Shown here: positions 39,487-48,534 of the stretch, piece by piece
How the letters are laid out: every line of letters starts with the position of its first letter
Numbering within the stretch: the stretch's first letter is position 1
Assembly (NCBI RefSeq): GCF_000519265.1
Contig: NZ_KI912608.1
Coordinates: 3,071,313-3,135,312, forward strand
Direction: 5' to 3'
DNA: 64,000 bases
From: Desulfonatronum lacustre DSM 10312
GTDB lineage: Bacteria > Desulfobacterota > Desulfovibrionia > Desulfovibrionales > Desulfonatronaceae
Position numbers and translations under genes: made by a program
Notes under the pieces: model-generated
What the model was told of the DNA's origin: nothing
Seen by the model: only the letters and a program-made list of their open reading frames with translations
The model's database searches: none

Positions 39487-40881
39487 ATGCCGAGAAGTTT
39501 TCGCATCGTCTGCCGACCTGAGCACGTCGGGCTGGTGGAGGAACTGCTGCGGGCCGAAGGCCACGTCTTCGCCCAGGAGCCTTTTTCCCCTCTGGCACGC
39601 CGGCTGATGGAGGAACCGGCTCCGCTGGGAGCTTCCGCTGCCGCGGCTTTTGGTCTGATCTACATCCAGGACCGTTCCTCCATGCTCGCGCCGCTCTTGC
39701 TCCATCCGCCCCAAGGCGGCACTGCGCTGGACATGTGCGCCAGCCCGGGCAGCAAGACCGGTTTGTTGGCTCAACTTGTGGGCACCTCCGGCATGGTTCT
39801 GGCCAACGAGCCCAACCCGCGGCGGCTGGCGACGCTGCGCCAGAACTTGACGGCCCTGAACCTGATCCAGGTGGCCACCTGCGGCCGTCCCGGACAGGAA
39901 TTGCCCTTGCCCGAAGCTTCGTTCACCCATATCCAGTTGGACCCTCCGTGCAGTGGATGGGGAACCGTGGAACGCAACCCCCGTGTTCTGGAAATGTGGC
40001 CGGAACACAAGCTCGGGCCGCTGGTCGCCCTGCAACGCGAGCTGTTGCGCAAGGCCGCCGCGCTGCTGGCTCCGGGCGGACGGCTGCTCTACTCCACCTG
40101 CACCACCAACCCGGGGGAGAACCGGGAGCAGGTCCGCTGGGCCGTGGAGCACCTCGGCCTGACGCCGGTCCCGCTGCATCCCCTGCCGGGCTTCGACCTG
40201 TCCCATGCCCTGTCCCATGCCCGGCCCGATGCCCCTTCAAGTGCTTTGGGCGAGGACGACGGCTGCCTGCACGTTCATACCGAGGCCGGCGAGGGACAGG
40301 GCTTTTTTTTCGCCGCCCTGACATGTTCCGAAGCCCGTTCCGCGGCTCCTCCGGCAAGCTTCGAAGGAGGGCGGCGGGAACGATCCGCTTCGCTGGAATC
40401 GGCCGGACGATCCCATGGTGGAAGGGGAAGGAAAAAGGACGACGCGTCCGGCACGGTGATCCGGCCCGGCGAGTTTCGCGGCTTGGAGGGCGTAGCCTGG
40501 GAGCATCTGCCTCCGGGAGAACTCCGGGACTTCAACGGTCGGGTGGTTTTTCTGCCGGAACGGACTTTGTCTCATGGCTTGGCCTTGCCGCCTTCCCTGG
40601 GGTGGCGGGGATTCGACCTGGGCCGGCTGACGGGCGGCACCTTGCGGCTCAACCCCCGGTTGCGGCTGCTGCTGCCGGAGTACCGGCCCGGTCATGGGGT
40701 GAACCTGGACGACGCGCGGGACCTGAAAAAACTGTTGCAAGGCCAGAGTCTGGATTTGCCCTCAGGAGCCGCGACCGGACTTTCTGGGTGGGCCGGGGGC
40801 CGGGTTGGGCTGTACTGGCGCGGTTTGCCCCTGGGCTGGGCCACGGTTAAGGGCGGGCGCTGTCTGTGGTCACCGAAGTGA
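39487..40881 (+). CDS. Sun/NOL1-type rRNA (cytosine-5) methyltransferase
   Basis: 464 residues. The SAM site LDMCASPGSKTGLLAQL, the catalytic-release Cys in LDPPCSGWGTVERNP and the catalytic Cys in YSTCTTNPGENREQV are intact, so it methylates cytosine in rRNA or tRNA. Residues after about 280 contain a low-complexity linker (GGRRERSASLESAGRSHGGRGRKKDD) and then a conserved C-terminal region (LPEYRPGHGVNLDDARDLKKLLQGQSLDL) like the RsmF accessory domain. GGGAGAGA precedes the ATG. It overlaps the 3' end of the ClC gene by 12 bp (convergent). Confidence 0.92.
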   Translation: MPRSFRIVCRPEHVGLVEELLRAEGHVFAQEPFSPLARRLMEEPAPLGASAAAAFGLIYIQDRSSMLAPLLLHPPQGGTALDMCASPGSKTGLLAQLVGTSGMVLANEPNPRRLATLRQNLTALNLIQVATCGRPGQELPLPEASFTHIQLDPPCSGWGTVERNPRVLEMWPEHKLGPLVALQRELLRKAAALLAPGGRLLYSTCTTNPGENREQVRWAVEHLGLTPVPLHPLPGFDLSHALSHARPDAPSSALGEDDGCLHVHTEAGEGQGFFFAALTCSEARSAAPPASFEGGRRERSASLESAGRSHGGRGRKKDDASGTVIRPGEFRGLEGVAWEHLPPGELRDFNGRVVFLPERTLSHGLALPPSLGWRGFDLGRLTGGTLRLNPRLRLLLPEYRPGHGVNLDDARDLKKLLQGQSLDLPSGAATGLSGWAGGRVGLYWRGLPLGWATVKGGRCLWSPK

Positions 40882-42705
40882 ACATCCACGGCGTTTTTCC
40901 TCCGGAATGGCCTGGGTATAGGCCTGAAAGACGTCCTCGCGGTTGATCAGGCCCAGTACGTGATGTGCGTCGTCTCCTGATTCGTCCCGGACCACGGGAA
41001 TCTGGTCCACATCCGCCTGCACGAAGGCCATCAGGGCCGTATACAGAGAGTCCTCGGGCCGGAGCAGCACGGGTTTGCGGGCCACGTCCTTGACCACCAG
41101 CAGATCGCACAGATCCTGCTCATAAAGGATCGTTCGCACGTCCTGGATGGACAGGATGCCGGTGATGCGGTCGTCGCGGCCGCGCACCGGAAAGTTGAAC
41201 TGGCTGGTGTTGGCGATGACGTCCATCAAGACCCTCCAGGTCGTTCCCTCCTCCAGAATGATCACCCGGCCGGGCCGGAAATGGTCCTGAACGCGCAGCT
41301 CCTCCAGGACGTTGATGGTGGCGTCCTCCCGGTGCGCGGGGGAGTCGAACTTGTTCTCGGCTTGGTGCTCGTAGAGCGAGACGTTGCGGTTGATCACCAG
41401 ACACAGGGCCGAGGCCAGCATCAGCGGGGCCAGCAGGCCGTAGCTCTGGGTGATCTCGCAAACCATGATCAGCGGGCCCACCGCGGCGTTGGCCACTCCG
41501 GCGAAAAACGCGGCCATGCCCACCAGCACGTACCCTCCGGGCTGGGTGACCACGCCCGGGAGCAACAAGTGCCCGACCTGCCCGACCACCCCGCCGCACA
41601 TCCCACCCACGAACAGGGCCGGGGCGAACATCCCGCCGCTCATGCCCGAGCCCAGGGTGATGGACGTGGCCAGAGTCTTGCCGAGAAATACGGCCAGCAT
41701 CACCACCAGGGACAGCTGGCCCAGCACGGCCATTTCCAGCCAGCCGTAGCCGTCGCTGAGCACGGGCGGAAAGGCGACCCCCAGCATGCCCACCAGCAGC
41801 CCGCCCAGCCCCATGGACCAGACCAGTCCGGCGCGTTGCCGGATATGCTCGAAGACAGTGCGCTTGATGAAGAAAAACGTCGAGAGGTAGGCCCGTCCGG
41901 CCAGGGCGCAGACCAGGGCCAGGACGATGTAAAAGGGCAGTTCCTGAGCGCTCTGGAAGCGGAAGTCCGGAGTTTCCAGCATGGGTACGGCGCCGAAGAA
42001 CAGGGTGAACAGGGAGTAGGCCGTGACCGAGGAGATCAGAGCCGGCAGGATGGCCTCAGCCTCGAAGTCTTCCCGGTAGAGGACCTCCACAGCGGTGATC
42101 GCCCCGCCCAAGGGGGCCCGAAAAACCGCGCCCAGCCCGCCGGCGGCCCCGGAAAGCAGTAGAATCCGCCGTTCCTTGACGCTCAAGCCGAGGCGATCGG
42201 CCAGCAGGGAACCGAAACAGCCTCCGAGTTGGGCCATGGGGCCTTCCCGTCCGGCGCTGCCCCCGCTGGCGATGGTCAGCACCGCGGTGGCGCTTTTGAT
42301 CAGGGTTGTGCGCACGGGCATGTGGCCGTCCTGGCGGTGGAACGCCTTGATCATGGCGTCCGTGCCGTCCGTGCCGCCGGACATGGGTTCGGAAATCCAG
42401 CGGCTGACCAGGATTCCGGTCAGTACGCCCACGGATGCGGTGAGAATGGGGACCAGCCAGGGGCGATACGTTCCCGGTTCGCCGTGAAAAAGGACCTCCC
42501 CCGAGGGCAAAGGCAGGTCCAGGCCTGCCAGGTACACCAAAAAAAAGTGGCGCAGCCCCTCCAGGCTGACGAAAAACACCACCGCCGCCAACCCGGAGAG
42601 CAGCCCGGCCAGCAGGCCCAGCAACACCCACCGGGCCGACCCGCCCCGACCCGCGGCATGGAGGAAGCGGGTCCATTTCCGAATGTGCGGTTCAGGAACA
42701 GACAT
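40870..42705 (-). CDS. ClC chloride channel/antiporter with CBS domains
   Basis: 611 residues. The chloride-binding segments are visible: GSAGREGPMAQ (gating glutamate GREGP), GSGMSGGMFAPALFVG, plus a probable proton glutamate in AVEVLYREDFEAEA, which favours a Cl-/H+ antiporter. Two CBS domains follow the membrane part (about 470-600), starting RPGRVIILEEGTTWRVLMDVIA and ending INREDVFQAYT; CBS pairs often bind adenine nucleotides. N-terminal cytoplasmic tail of about 25 residues. A 125-bp repeat element lies just upstream, between this start and ribF. Confidence 0.93.
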   Translation of the reverse strand: MSVPEPHIRKWTRFLHAAGRGGSARWVLLGLLAGLLSGLAAVVFFVSLEGLRHFFLVYLAGLDLPLPSGEVLFHGEPGTYRPWLVPILTASVGVLTGILVSRWISEPMSGGTDGTDAMIKAFHRQDGHMPVRTTLIKSATAVLTIASGGSAGREGPMAQLGGCFGSLLADRLGLSVKERRILLLSGAAGGLGAVFRAPLGGAITAVEVLYREDFEAEAILPALISSVTAYSLFTLFFGAVPMLETPDFRFQSAQELPFYIVLALVCALAGRAYLSTFFFIKRTVFEHIRQRAGLVWSMGLGGLLVGMLGVAFPPVLSDGYGWLEMAVLGQLSLVVMLAVFLGKTLATSITLGSGMSGGMFAPALFVGGMCGGVVGQVGHLLLPGVVTQPGGYVLVGMAAFFAGVANAAVGPLIMVCEITQSYGLLAPLMLASALCLVINRNVSLYEHQAENKFDSPAHREDATINVLEELRVQDHFRPGRVIILEEGTTWRVLMDVIANTSQFNFPVRGRDDRITGILSIQDVRTILYEQDLCDLLVVKDVARKPVLLRPEDSLYTALMAFVQADVDQIPVVRDESGDDAHHVLGLINREDVFQAYTQAIPEEKRRGCSLR

Positions 42706-42741
42706 GGGCCGGCGAGTCAGCTAATGAAAAGTCTTTGTTCG

Positions 42742-42866
42742 ACAGTTCGTTCAAAAATCCCAAGTGCAAGGAGCAAGAAAAGCTCAAGGTCGAAGCGTAT
42801 TTCTTCATACGTGAGAGTTTGAATTTTTGCGGCGACGCGGCAATTGGAGGTTTTTCAACGGACTGC
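42742..42866. repeat. 125-bp repeat element, copy 2
   Basis: Ends ACAGTTCGTTCAAAAA and TTTTTCAACGGACTGC; shares with copy 1 the inner hairpin CGTATTTCTTCATACG and AATTGG-AGTTTTTC edge. It lies between ClC and ribF, in the same orientation as copy 1. Its right edge is followed by three 12-bp tandem units. Confidence 0.85.
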
Positions 42867-42902
42867 CAGACGCACTGCCAGACGCACTGTCAGACGCACT
42901 GC
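42867..42902. repeat. Three tandem 12-bp units at the ribF stop
   Basis: CAGACGCACTGC, CAGACGCACTGT and CAGACGCACTGC in direct tandem. The ribF TGA (42890-42892) and its last three codons lie inside them, so the terminal QCV of RibF comes from this repeat. The repeat abuts the right end of the 125-bp element. Confidence 0.8.
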
Positions 42903-43852
42903 CTGGCTTCCACCAGATGCGCCTCCGGGGAGTCGAGAATGCGGCGGGCCAAGACAATGTCTTCGCGAATTCGGGCCATCAGTGCGTCAAGGTTCGGAAA
43001 TTTTTGTTCGCTGCGCAGCCGCTGAACGAAGTGGACGCGAACGTCGCGGTCGTAGATGTCCTGGTCGAAATCCAGGATGTGCACCTCCACGGAGAGCACG
43101 TCGTTTCCAAAGGTGGGGTTGTAGCCGATGTTGGCCACGGCCGGATATGTCCGACACTCGGATTCGGCCCAGACCGCGTAGACTCCGGTCTTGGGGAACA
43201 GTTCGTCGCGCAGTTGCAGGTTGGCCGTGGGAAAGCCCAGCAGACGGCCCCCCCGGTTACGCCCGGAAACCACCTTGCCCTCCACCCGGTAGAACCGGCC
43301 CAGCAAAGGTCGGACCTCCCAGATCAGTCCGGCCTGGACCATGTCCCGGATCCGCGACGAACTGACCACCGCGTCGTCGATCAACACCGGCCCGATTTGC
43401 TCCACGGCAAACCCGTGCCGCGCCCCGAGTTCCCGGAGCATGGCATAGTCGCCCTTGCGGTTGCGCCCAAAGGCGTAATCGTACCCGATGACCATCTCCC
43501 GCATGCCCAGACCCTCCAGAAGATAGGTCCGCACGAACTCCTCGGGTTCCAGTTTGGCCATGTCCTTGGTGAAGGCAATGCAAAAGGCGTAGTCGAGCCG
43601 TAGGGATGCGATGGACTCCAGCTTTTGGTGCGGCAAGGTGATGAACGGGGGCGTCCGTGATCCGCTCAGAACCCGCAGTGGGTGCGGTTCAAAGGTGACC
43701 GCGACGCTGGGAAGACCGAGGGAAGCGGCTTTTTGGCGCGTCCGGCACAACAATTTCTGGTGGCCCATGTGGACCCCGTCGAAATTGCCGATGGTGACGC
43801 AGGATTGAGAAACGGTTTGGCGGGCTTCTTCCAGGGTGCGCAAGACCTGCAT
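42890..43852 (-). CDS. ribF: Bifunctional riboflavin kinase / FAD synthetase
   Basis: 320 residues. The N-terminal FAD synthetase part has GNFDGVHMGHQKLL and FEPHPLRVL; the C-terminal riboflavin kinase part has GRNRGGRLLGFPTANLQL and the later VEVHILDFDQDIY. It turns riboflavin into FMN and FAD. The ATG at 43852 lacks a strong ribosome site. The C-terminal residues QCV are encoded by the 12-bp tandem repeat, so the natural C-terminus has probably been changed slightly without effect on the core. Confidence 0.94.
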   Translation of the reverse strand: MQVLRTLEEARQTVSQSCVTIGNFDGVHMGHQKLLCRTRQKAASLGLPSVAVTFEPHPLRVLSGSRTPPFITLPHQKLESIASLRLDYAFCIAFTKDMAKLEPEEFVRTYLLEGLGMREMVIGYDYAFGRNRKGDYAMLRELGARHGFAVEQIGPVLIDDAVVSSSRIRDMVQAGLIWEVRPLLGRFYRVEGKVVSGRNRGGRLLGFPTANLQLRDELFPKTGVYAVWAESECRTYPAVANIGYNPTFGNDVLSVEVHILDFDQDIYDRDVRVHFVQRLRSEQKFPNLDALMARIREDIVLARRILDSPEAHLVEARQCV

Positions 43853-44056
43853 GAGGATGGGGTTCTCCTACCGGATAGGTATGTCGTTCGCCGTCTCCCG
43901 AAACCCGAAATCGGAAGACTTCGCGAAACGGCGAAACCTGTATCCATACCGGAAACCCTCGCGTCCTTCAACCATGTGACGATGCCCGTCCCGGGCGGAC
44001 CGGTCACGACCGACACGGCGGCACTGGAAAAAAATAAATTTTCTTGCACTGACCCC

Positions 44057-44085
44057 TTGCCAACCGAAGCCGATGCGAGTAGACA
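44057..44085 (+). promoter_or_regulatory. Candidate promoter of tRNA-Leu
   Basis: TTGCCA (44057-44062), 17 bp, TAGACA (44080-44085), 13 bp before the tRNA. Position fits a tRNA promoter; the -10 match is weak. Confidence 0.4.
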
Positions 44086-44097
44086 CCTCTCCTTCGG

Positions 44098-44184
44098 GCC
44101 GAAGTGGTGGAATTGGTAGACACGCTAGGTTCAGGGTCTAGTGGGGGTTTCCCCGTGGGAGTTCGACTCTCCCCTTCGGCACCA
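44098..44184 (+). tRNA. tRNA-Leu (anticodon CAG)
   Basis: Acceptor stem GCCGAAG / CTTCGGC, D arm with GGAATTGGTAGACACGCTA, anticodon loop TTCAGGG giving CAG, long variable arm GTGGGGGTTTCCCCGT, T arm GTTCGACTCTC, encoded CCA at 44182-44184. Class II structure as expected for leucine. Confidence 0.95.
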
Positions 44185-44192
44185 CGAATTTT

Positions 44193-44231
44193 AAAGGGAT
44201 TCAAGCTGTAACGGCTTGGATCCCTTTTTTT
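44193..44231 (+). terminator. Terminator of tRNA-Leu
   Basis: AAAGGGATTCAAGC and GCTTGGATCCCTTT form a 14-bp stem with one mismatch around a 7-base loop, ending in a T-run. Confidence 0.9.
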
Positions 44232-44267
44232 ATGCCTGAGCGCCTTTTTTTGTCGTACGATTTTGCT

Positions 44268-44981
44268 TCAAACCATATCTTTCTTTGAATGGTCTCCATT
44301 CCTCGCCAACCATCGCCGCAGACCATGGATCACCTCGGGCAAGGGGCGGCCCAGGAGGAAAGGAAGGTGGTCCGGAGGGATTCCAGCTTTTGCCTGGAGC
44401 AGGTCGCGCAGTGCGGCGTCGTAGGCCGCGGCTTGGCGGAGGAGGTCGGCGGATTCCGGGGTGGGGGCTTGGAGGTGGCGGAGCAGGTCGGCGACGGAGC
44501 AGTGGGTTTCGTGGTCCCGGACCAGTTCGGCCAGGGCGTTGTCCGGACCCAGGATATCCAGCCTGGACAGGCGCGGCGTCGCGGCGGCCTCGGCCAGCCC
44601 GGCGGTGTCCCAGCACTTCAGGGCCGCGCACTCCTGGGGTTTGTTTTCGTGGATGGCGCAGCGGCCAGAAGCCCATTCGGACGCTTGGGCGGCGGGAGAG
44701 GGATCGGGCAGGTAGAATCGACAGCCCGGCTCACTTTTTGCCGAGCTGTCCACCGCGGACTCTTTCGAGCGCACCTTGACGCATTCCGCGTCCAGCAGGA
44801 CGACCTGGCCCTTGACCTGGTCGTGAACCGGTTCGCCCACGCGCAGGGTGTAGAGAGCCTCCCGAAGGATGATCGTGTCGCGCAGCAGCGGAAGGTCCGC
44901 GTGATGCAGGGCCGGGCCGCCCTTGCGGCAGCAGGTTCCGCATCGTCGGCAGTGGTTTGGCGGGTCCGGGCGTTGCGACAT
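44268..44981 (-). CDS. YkgJ-family cysteine-cluster protein
   Basis: 237 residues from the ATG at 44981; a GTG at 45041 would add 20. The N-terminal CRRCGTCCRKGGPALHHADL and the later CRFYL...GRCAIHENKPQECAALKCW give the cysteine pattern of the YkgJ (Fe-S or zinc) family. The C-terminal 110 residues are helical and unrecognised. Function of the family is unclear; members often sit with maturation or stress genes. No strong ribosome site. It converges with tRNA-Leu. Confidence 0.87.
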   Translation of the reverse strand: MSQRPDPPNHCRRCGTCCRKGGPALHHADLPLLRDTIILREALYTLRVGEPVHDQVKGQVVLLDAECVKVRSKESAVDSSAKSEPGCRFYLPDPSPAAQASEWASGRCAIHENKPQECAALKCWDTAGLAEAAATPRLSRLDILGPDNALAELVRDHETHCSVADLLRHLQAPTPESADLLRQAAAYDAALRDLLQAKAGIPPDHLPFLLGRPLPEVIHGLRRWLARNGDHSKKDMV

Positions 44982-45067
44982 GGTGGGGCGTTCCGTCCGC
45001 GCTGGTTCAGGAATCAGGGCAATGAAAGCGGTTGATTTCACTTTGCTTTCAACATGACCTTATCAGG

Positions 45068-45182
45068 TCAGCCTGGCGTTGGAACCAGGATCGAAATCGG
45101 TATCGAAATCGAGGCTTACAGTAACTTCACGCAATGTCGACGATTGCGATTGCGATTTCGATTTCGGCCTGAAGCATGCCCA
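45068..45182. repeat. GAAATCG-type inverted-repeat element D
   Basis: Left arm 45089-45112 has ATCGAAATCGGTATCGAAATCG, right arm 45141-45166 the complementary GATTGCGATTTCGATTTCG, loop about 28 bp. The right edge CCTGAAGCATGCCC is the reverse of the left edge of element B, so D is in the opposite orientation. It lies between the YkgJ gene and the M16 protease gene. Confidence 0.75.
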
Positions 45183-45226
45183 GCTTATTGGGTCATTTTG
45201 AGCGCAATACACAGTAAAGAGCCGGG

Positions 45227-47953
45227 CTATGGCCGGACCTTGATCAGGTAGGCCTGGTCCCATTGCAGATACTCCCGGACCAGGGCGGCGAGGTCGTGGG
45301 GGGTTGTTTGTCTGGCTTGCTCGATCATGTCCTGGGAATGGTCCAGGGTGAATCCTCGGGACAGGTTCTCAGCCGCTTCGTGGGCCCTGGCGATCAGCCG
45401 TTGCCGACTGCGCTGGTAGTCCCCCCAGAGCAGGTTTTTGGCCCGGTCCAGATCCGTTTCCGGGAGGCCCCGGTCGATCAGATCGCGGACCACGTCCTGA
45501 AAGCCTTGAACCGCGGCCTCCTCGTTGTCCGGGGAGGTTCCGATGTAGAAGGCCAGAAAACCGGCCAGGGTCTCCTGCCAGAGCAGGGCGGTTACGGAAT
45601 AGGCCAGGCCGCGGACGTCGCGCAGCTCGCGAAAGAGCATCCCGGATTGTCCGGCCAGGACTTCCCTCAGCAGATTCAAGCCCGGGGTCTGTTCGCTGCC
45701 CAGGCCCGGCAGGGGAAAGACCACCAGGATGTGGGTCTGGTTGCGGTCCTTGAGCTGAAGCGACAGCTTCCGCTCTTCGCTCCAGCGCGGATACCGGGGC
45801 GTGGGGGCGGCCATGACGTCTCCACGGGCCAGGTTCCCGGCCATGGTCAGCAGGGCGTCGCGGTCCAGGTTCCCGCAGGCGGCCAGGACCCAAGGGCGAT
45901 CTTTCTGGCGTTCCCAGAAGGAGAGGACGTGTTCCCGGGAAAATCCCGTCACCGCGTCCGTGCCGCCGGAGCGCTGGTAGCCGTAAGGGTGTTCGGAAAA
46001 CAAAAACGGGAAGGTGTGGCGCAGGGCCAAACCCACCGGACTGTCCTCGGCCCGGACGATGGCCGCGCACTGCTCCTGCTTGGCCCGGGCCAATTCCTCG
46101 GGCAGCCAGGCCGGTTCCTGGACCAGTTCTTCGAAAAAGGTCAGCATTTCCGGACGGAATCGGGCCGGGAAATGGACGTTCAGGTAGAGTTGTTCCAAAC
46201 CGGCCCCGGCCGCCACCCGGGCCGCCCTGTCGGCCAGAAAGTCCTGGACCTGCACGGCGTTTTTGGAACGCGTCCCCTTGGTCCAGACTCGGGCGGTCAG
46301 CTCGGACAAGCCCTGGTCCGAGGGGGGCAGCAGCAGATCGCCGCCGTTCCAGCACATGGTCAGGGCCGTGTAAGGCAAGGATGTGTCGGGCAGCAGGACC
46401 ACTGTCCGGCCGGGGGCCAGATGGATGATCTCCGGCTGGTGACGACCGACGAGGGGCGCGGTGGCGACCGCGGTGGTCCGGGAAGGCCATTTTCGGGTCA
46501 GCGTGTCGCGCAGATCCTCTTCCGCCGGGGTCTCGGGAGTCGGCGTGAAGATGGAGCAGACCAGCCTTTCAGGACGGACATGGACGCGGATCACGTCCCG
46601 CAACTGTTCCGCGTCCATGGTTTTAATCATGTGCAGGTAGACCTGCTCGGCCTCGAAGGAATGTTCGTGGAACTGGAAATAGCCAAGTTTGGAGGCCATG
46701 CCGGAAAAGGTTTCCTTGGCCTGAAACAAACCGTCTTCCATGTTCAGCTTGGCCCGGTTCAGGGCTTCCGGACTGAAAGCTTCCGGGGTCAGATCAGCCA
46801 GCATGTTCATCAGGCCGGTCCACAGGGCTTGGATATTGGCCGGGTCCAGTTGGGCCTGAATGGAAAGCATTCCGGCCTGGTCCAGGCTGGTGGCCGAAGC
46901 GGAGATGGTGTCCACCAGTCCCTGCTCGTACTTGAATTCGCGGTACAGCAGGGAGGTTCGGTCCCCGCCCAGCATGTGGGCCAGCACATCCAGCCCCACG
47001 CTGTGCACGTCCCGCAGACCGGGAATGGGCAGGGCCAGGAAAAAATGGGCTTTTTGCCAGGGGCCTTGGTGGATGGCGATATGCGGGGCCGGGCCGCCTG
47101 AAACGCAATCGCCTGAAACGCCTTTGGCAACATTTGGGGCAACGTTTTTTGCATCACCTTGGGCACCACCTTGGGCGCCATTTGGGGCGGAGAGGAGTGC
47201 AGCCGGACAGTGGACGGAATGCCGGTCACCGTGGTTGGTCAGCCGGCCGAAAAGCTCACGGGCCTGTTCCAGGACCTTTTCGGGCCGTACGTCGCCGCAC
47301 AAGACCAGGACCATGTTTCCTGGCTGGTAGCGGGACCGGACATAGGCCGCGAGGTCGTCCCGGGTGATGGAGCGAACCGTTTCCGGAACGCCGATGATCG
47401 GTCGGGCATAGGGCGTCCCGGCCCAGATGCGCTCCTGCACGGACTTGAAGATCCGGCGGTGCGGATCGTCGTCGCCCTGATCCATCTCGGCCAAAATGAC
47501 TTGGCGCTCGGACTCCAGTTCTTCGGGGTCGAAGGAGGCGTTGAAGATCATGTCCTGGATCACGTCCAGCCCCATGGCCCAGTGCTCCGCGGGCAGATCC
47601 ACGATATACATGGTGGCGTCGAACCCCGTGGCCGCGTTCAGCTCGCCCCCCAGAGACTCGATGTCCGCGGCGGCCTGGCCCTGGACCCGGCGAGGCGTCC
47701 CCTTGAAGACCATGTGTTCAAGCAGATGGCTGATCCCGGCCTGCTTCTGGGCTTCGTGGACCGAGCCGGCCCGGACGAACAGCCGGATCGAGACCAGGGG
47801 GAACCGGTCGTCTTCGTGAACGAGCACGGTCAGACCGTTGGCCAGGACGTGGACCTGGGTTCCCGGTGAAGCCGGAAGCGGCGCAGCGACGGGGGCTTGG
47901 AGAGGGAACGTGGAGCGGGAAGAACGATCGATGGGAGAAGGGCTGTTCGCCAT
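45227..47953 (-). CDS. M16-family (insulinase-like) zinc metalloprotease
   Basis: About 908 residues with two M16 halves fused. The active N-terminal half holds the inverted zinc motif H76-LL-E79-H80 (HLLEHM) followed by ESERQVILAEMDQGDDDPH with the third ligand; the C-terminal half (about 480-900) is the catalytically inactive one (RGLAYSVTALLWQETLAGF). These proteases degrade peptides in the periplasm or cytoplasm; no clear signal peptide. Residues about 248-280 contain a low-complexity insert (GAQGGAQGDAKNVAPNVAKG) coded by a degenerate 11-12-bp repeat. ATG at 47953 has a weak ribosome site. Its promoter must lie within 48 bp of a terminator. Confidence 0.92.
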   Translation of the reverse strand: MANSPSPIDRSSRSTFPLQAPVAAPLPASPGTQVHVLANGLTVLVHEDDRFPLVSIRLFVRAGSVHEAQKQAGISHLLEHMVFKGTPRRVQGQAAADIESLGGELNAATGFDATMYIVDLPAEHWAMGLDVIQDMIFNASFDPEELESERQVILAEMDQGDDDPHRRIFKSVQERIWAGTPYARPIIGVPETVRSITRDDLAAYVRSRYQPGNMVLVLCGDVRPEKVLEQARELFGRLTNHGDRHSVHCPAALLSAPNGAQGGAQGDAKNVAPNVAKGVSGDCVSGGPAPHIAIHQGPWQKAHFFLALPIPGLRDVHSVGLDVLAHMLGGDRTSLLYREFKYEQGLVDTISASATSLDQAGMLSIQAQLDPANIQALWTGLMNMLADLTPEAFSPEALNRAKLNMEDGLFQAKETFSGMASKLGYFQFHEHSFEAEQVYLHMIKTMDAEQLRDVIRVHVRPERLVCSIFTPTPETPAEEDLRDTLTRKWPSRTTAVATAPLVGRHQPEIIHLAPGRTVVLLPDTSLPYTALTMCWNGGDLLLPPSDQGLSELTARVWTKGTRSKNAVQVQDFLADRAARVAAGAGLEQLYLNVHFPARFRPEMLTFFEELVQEPAWLPEELARAKQEQCAAIVRAEDSPVGLALRHTFPFLFSEHPYGYQRSGGTDAVTGFSREHVLSFWERQKDRPWVLAACGNLDRDALLTMAGNLARGDVMAAPTPRYPRWSEERKLSLQLKDRNQTHILVVFPLPGLGSEQTPGLNLLREVLAGQSGMLFRELRDVRGLAYSVTALLWQETLAGFLAFYIGTSPDNEEAAVQGFQDVVRDLIDRGLPETDLDRAKNLLWGDYQRSRQRLIARAHEAAENLSRGFTLDHSQDMIEQARQTTPHDLAALVREYLQWDQAYLIKVRP

Positions 47954-48008
47954 GGGCTGGACTCGATGCGTGGTAATGGTGAAAAAAGAGTGATGGCCGG
48001 TTGAATCA

Positions 48009-48045
48009 AAAAGAGGCACGGACGCGGATCGTCCGTGCCTCTTTT
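48009..48045 (-). terminator. Terminator of the 96-residue gene
   Basis: Perfect 15-bp stem AAAAGAGGCACGGAC / GTCCGTGCCTCTTTT around a 7-base loop, 55 bp after the stop of the 96-residue gene and before the M16 start. Confidence 0.9.
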
Positions 48046-48099
48046 CGCGAAGACGTGCAGGCAGTTATCCTCGATAAGGGGATGACTGCTATTTATGTA

Positions 48100-48390
48100 T
48101 CAGGCCTTGCAGGGTCCGCCCTTGCACTGGCAGGCTTCTCCGCCCTGGCAGTAGACGCGAATGAAATCCGCGACATGTACGCCCAGGTGGATGCATTCGA
48201 CGCCCTGAAGACATTTTTCGGCGTCTTCTTGTTCGATGTGGGTCTTTTGTTCGGTGCCGTCTTTTTTCAGGGAGACCACCCAGGCCTTTTTGGCCTCGTC
48301 GAACGTCGTGGTCATGGTCACGCCGTATTTTTCCAACTCAGGGTAGAATCCTGAAATTTTGGCCAACAATTCCTTGGAATCAGCGTTCAT
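48100..48390 (-). CDS. Small cysteine-tail protein
   Basis: 96 residues. N-terminal helix (ELLAKISGFYPELEKYG), a strand pair (VTMTTTFDEAKKAWVVSL), and a C-terminal cysteine cluster (EKCLQGVEC; YCQGGEACQCKGGPC). Not recognised. Cysteine spacing CxCxxGPC could bind a metal or Fe-S cluster. A perfect AAGGAGG ribosome site precedes the ATG and a strong terminator follows, so it is a real monocistronic gene. Related by position only to the next genes. Confidence 0.8.
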   Translation of the reverse strand: MNADSKELLAKISGFYPELEKYGVTMTTTFDEAKKAWVVSLKKDGTEQKTHIEQEDAEKCLQGVECIHLGVHVADFIRVYCQGGEACQCKGGPCKA

Positions 48391-48534
48391 AAGACCTCCT
48401 TGCGATGAGGGTTCGATGTTCGTGCATGATGCCTTTTGGTCGAGACTTCAAAAAATGAACAATCAATTATTACTTTTTTAGCATGGGGGATGGTTTCAGG
48501 CAAGATAAATTCCGGGCTGAAAAGCTTGCGTGCG

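Noticed and set aside
42867-42902. CRISPR-like direct repeats
   Set aside because: Units are in direct tandem without spacers and only 12 bp long. No CRISPR array or cas gene is present in the window.
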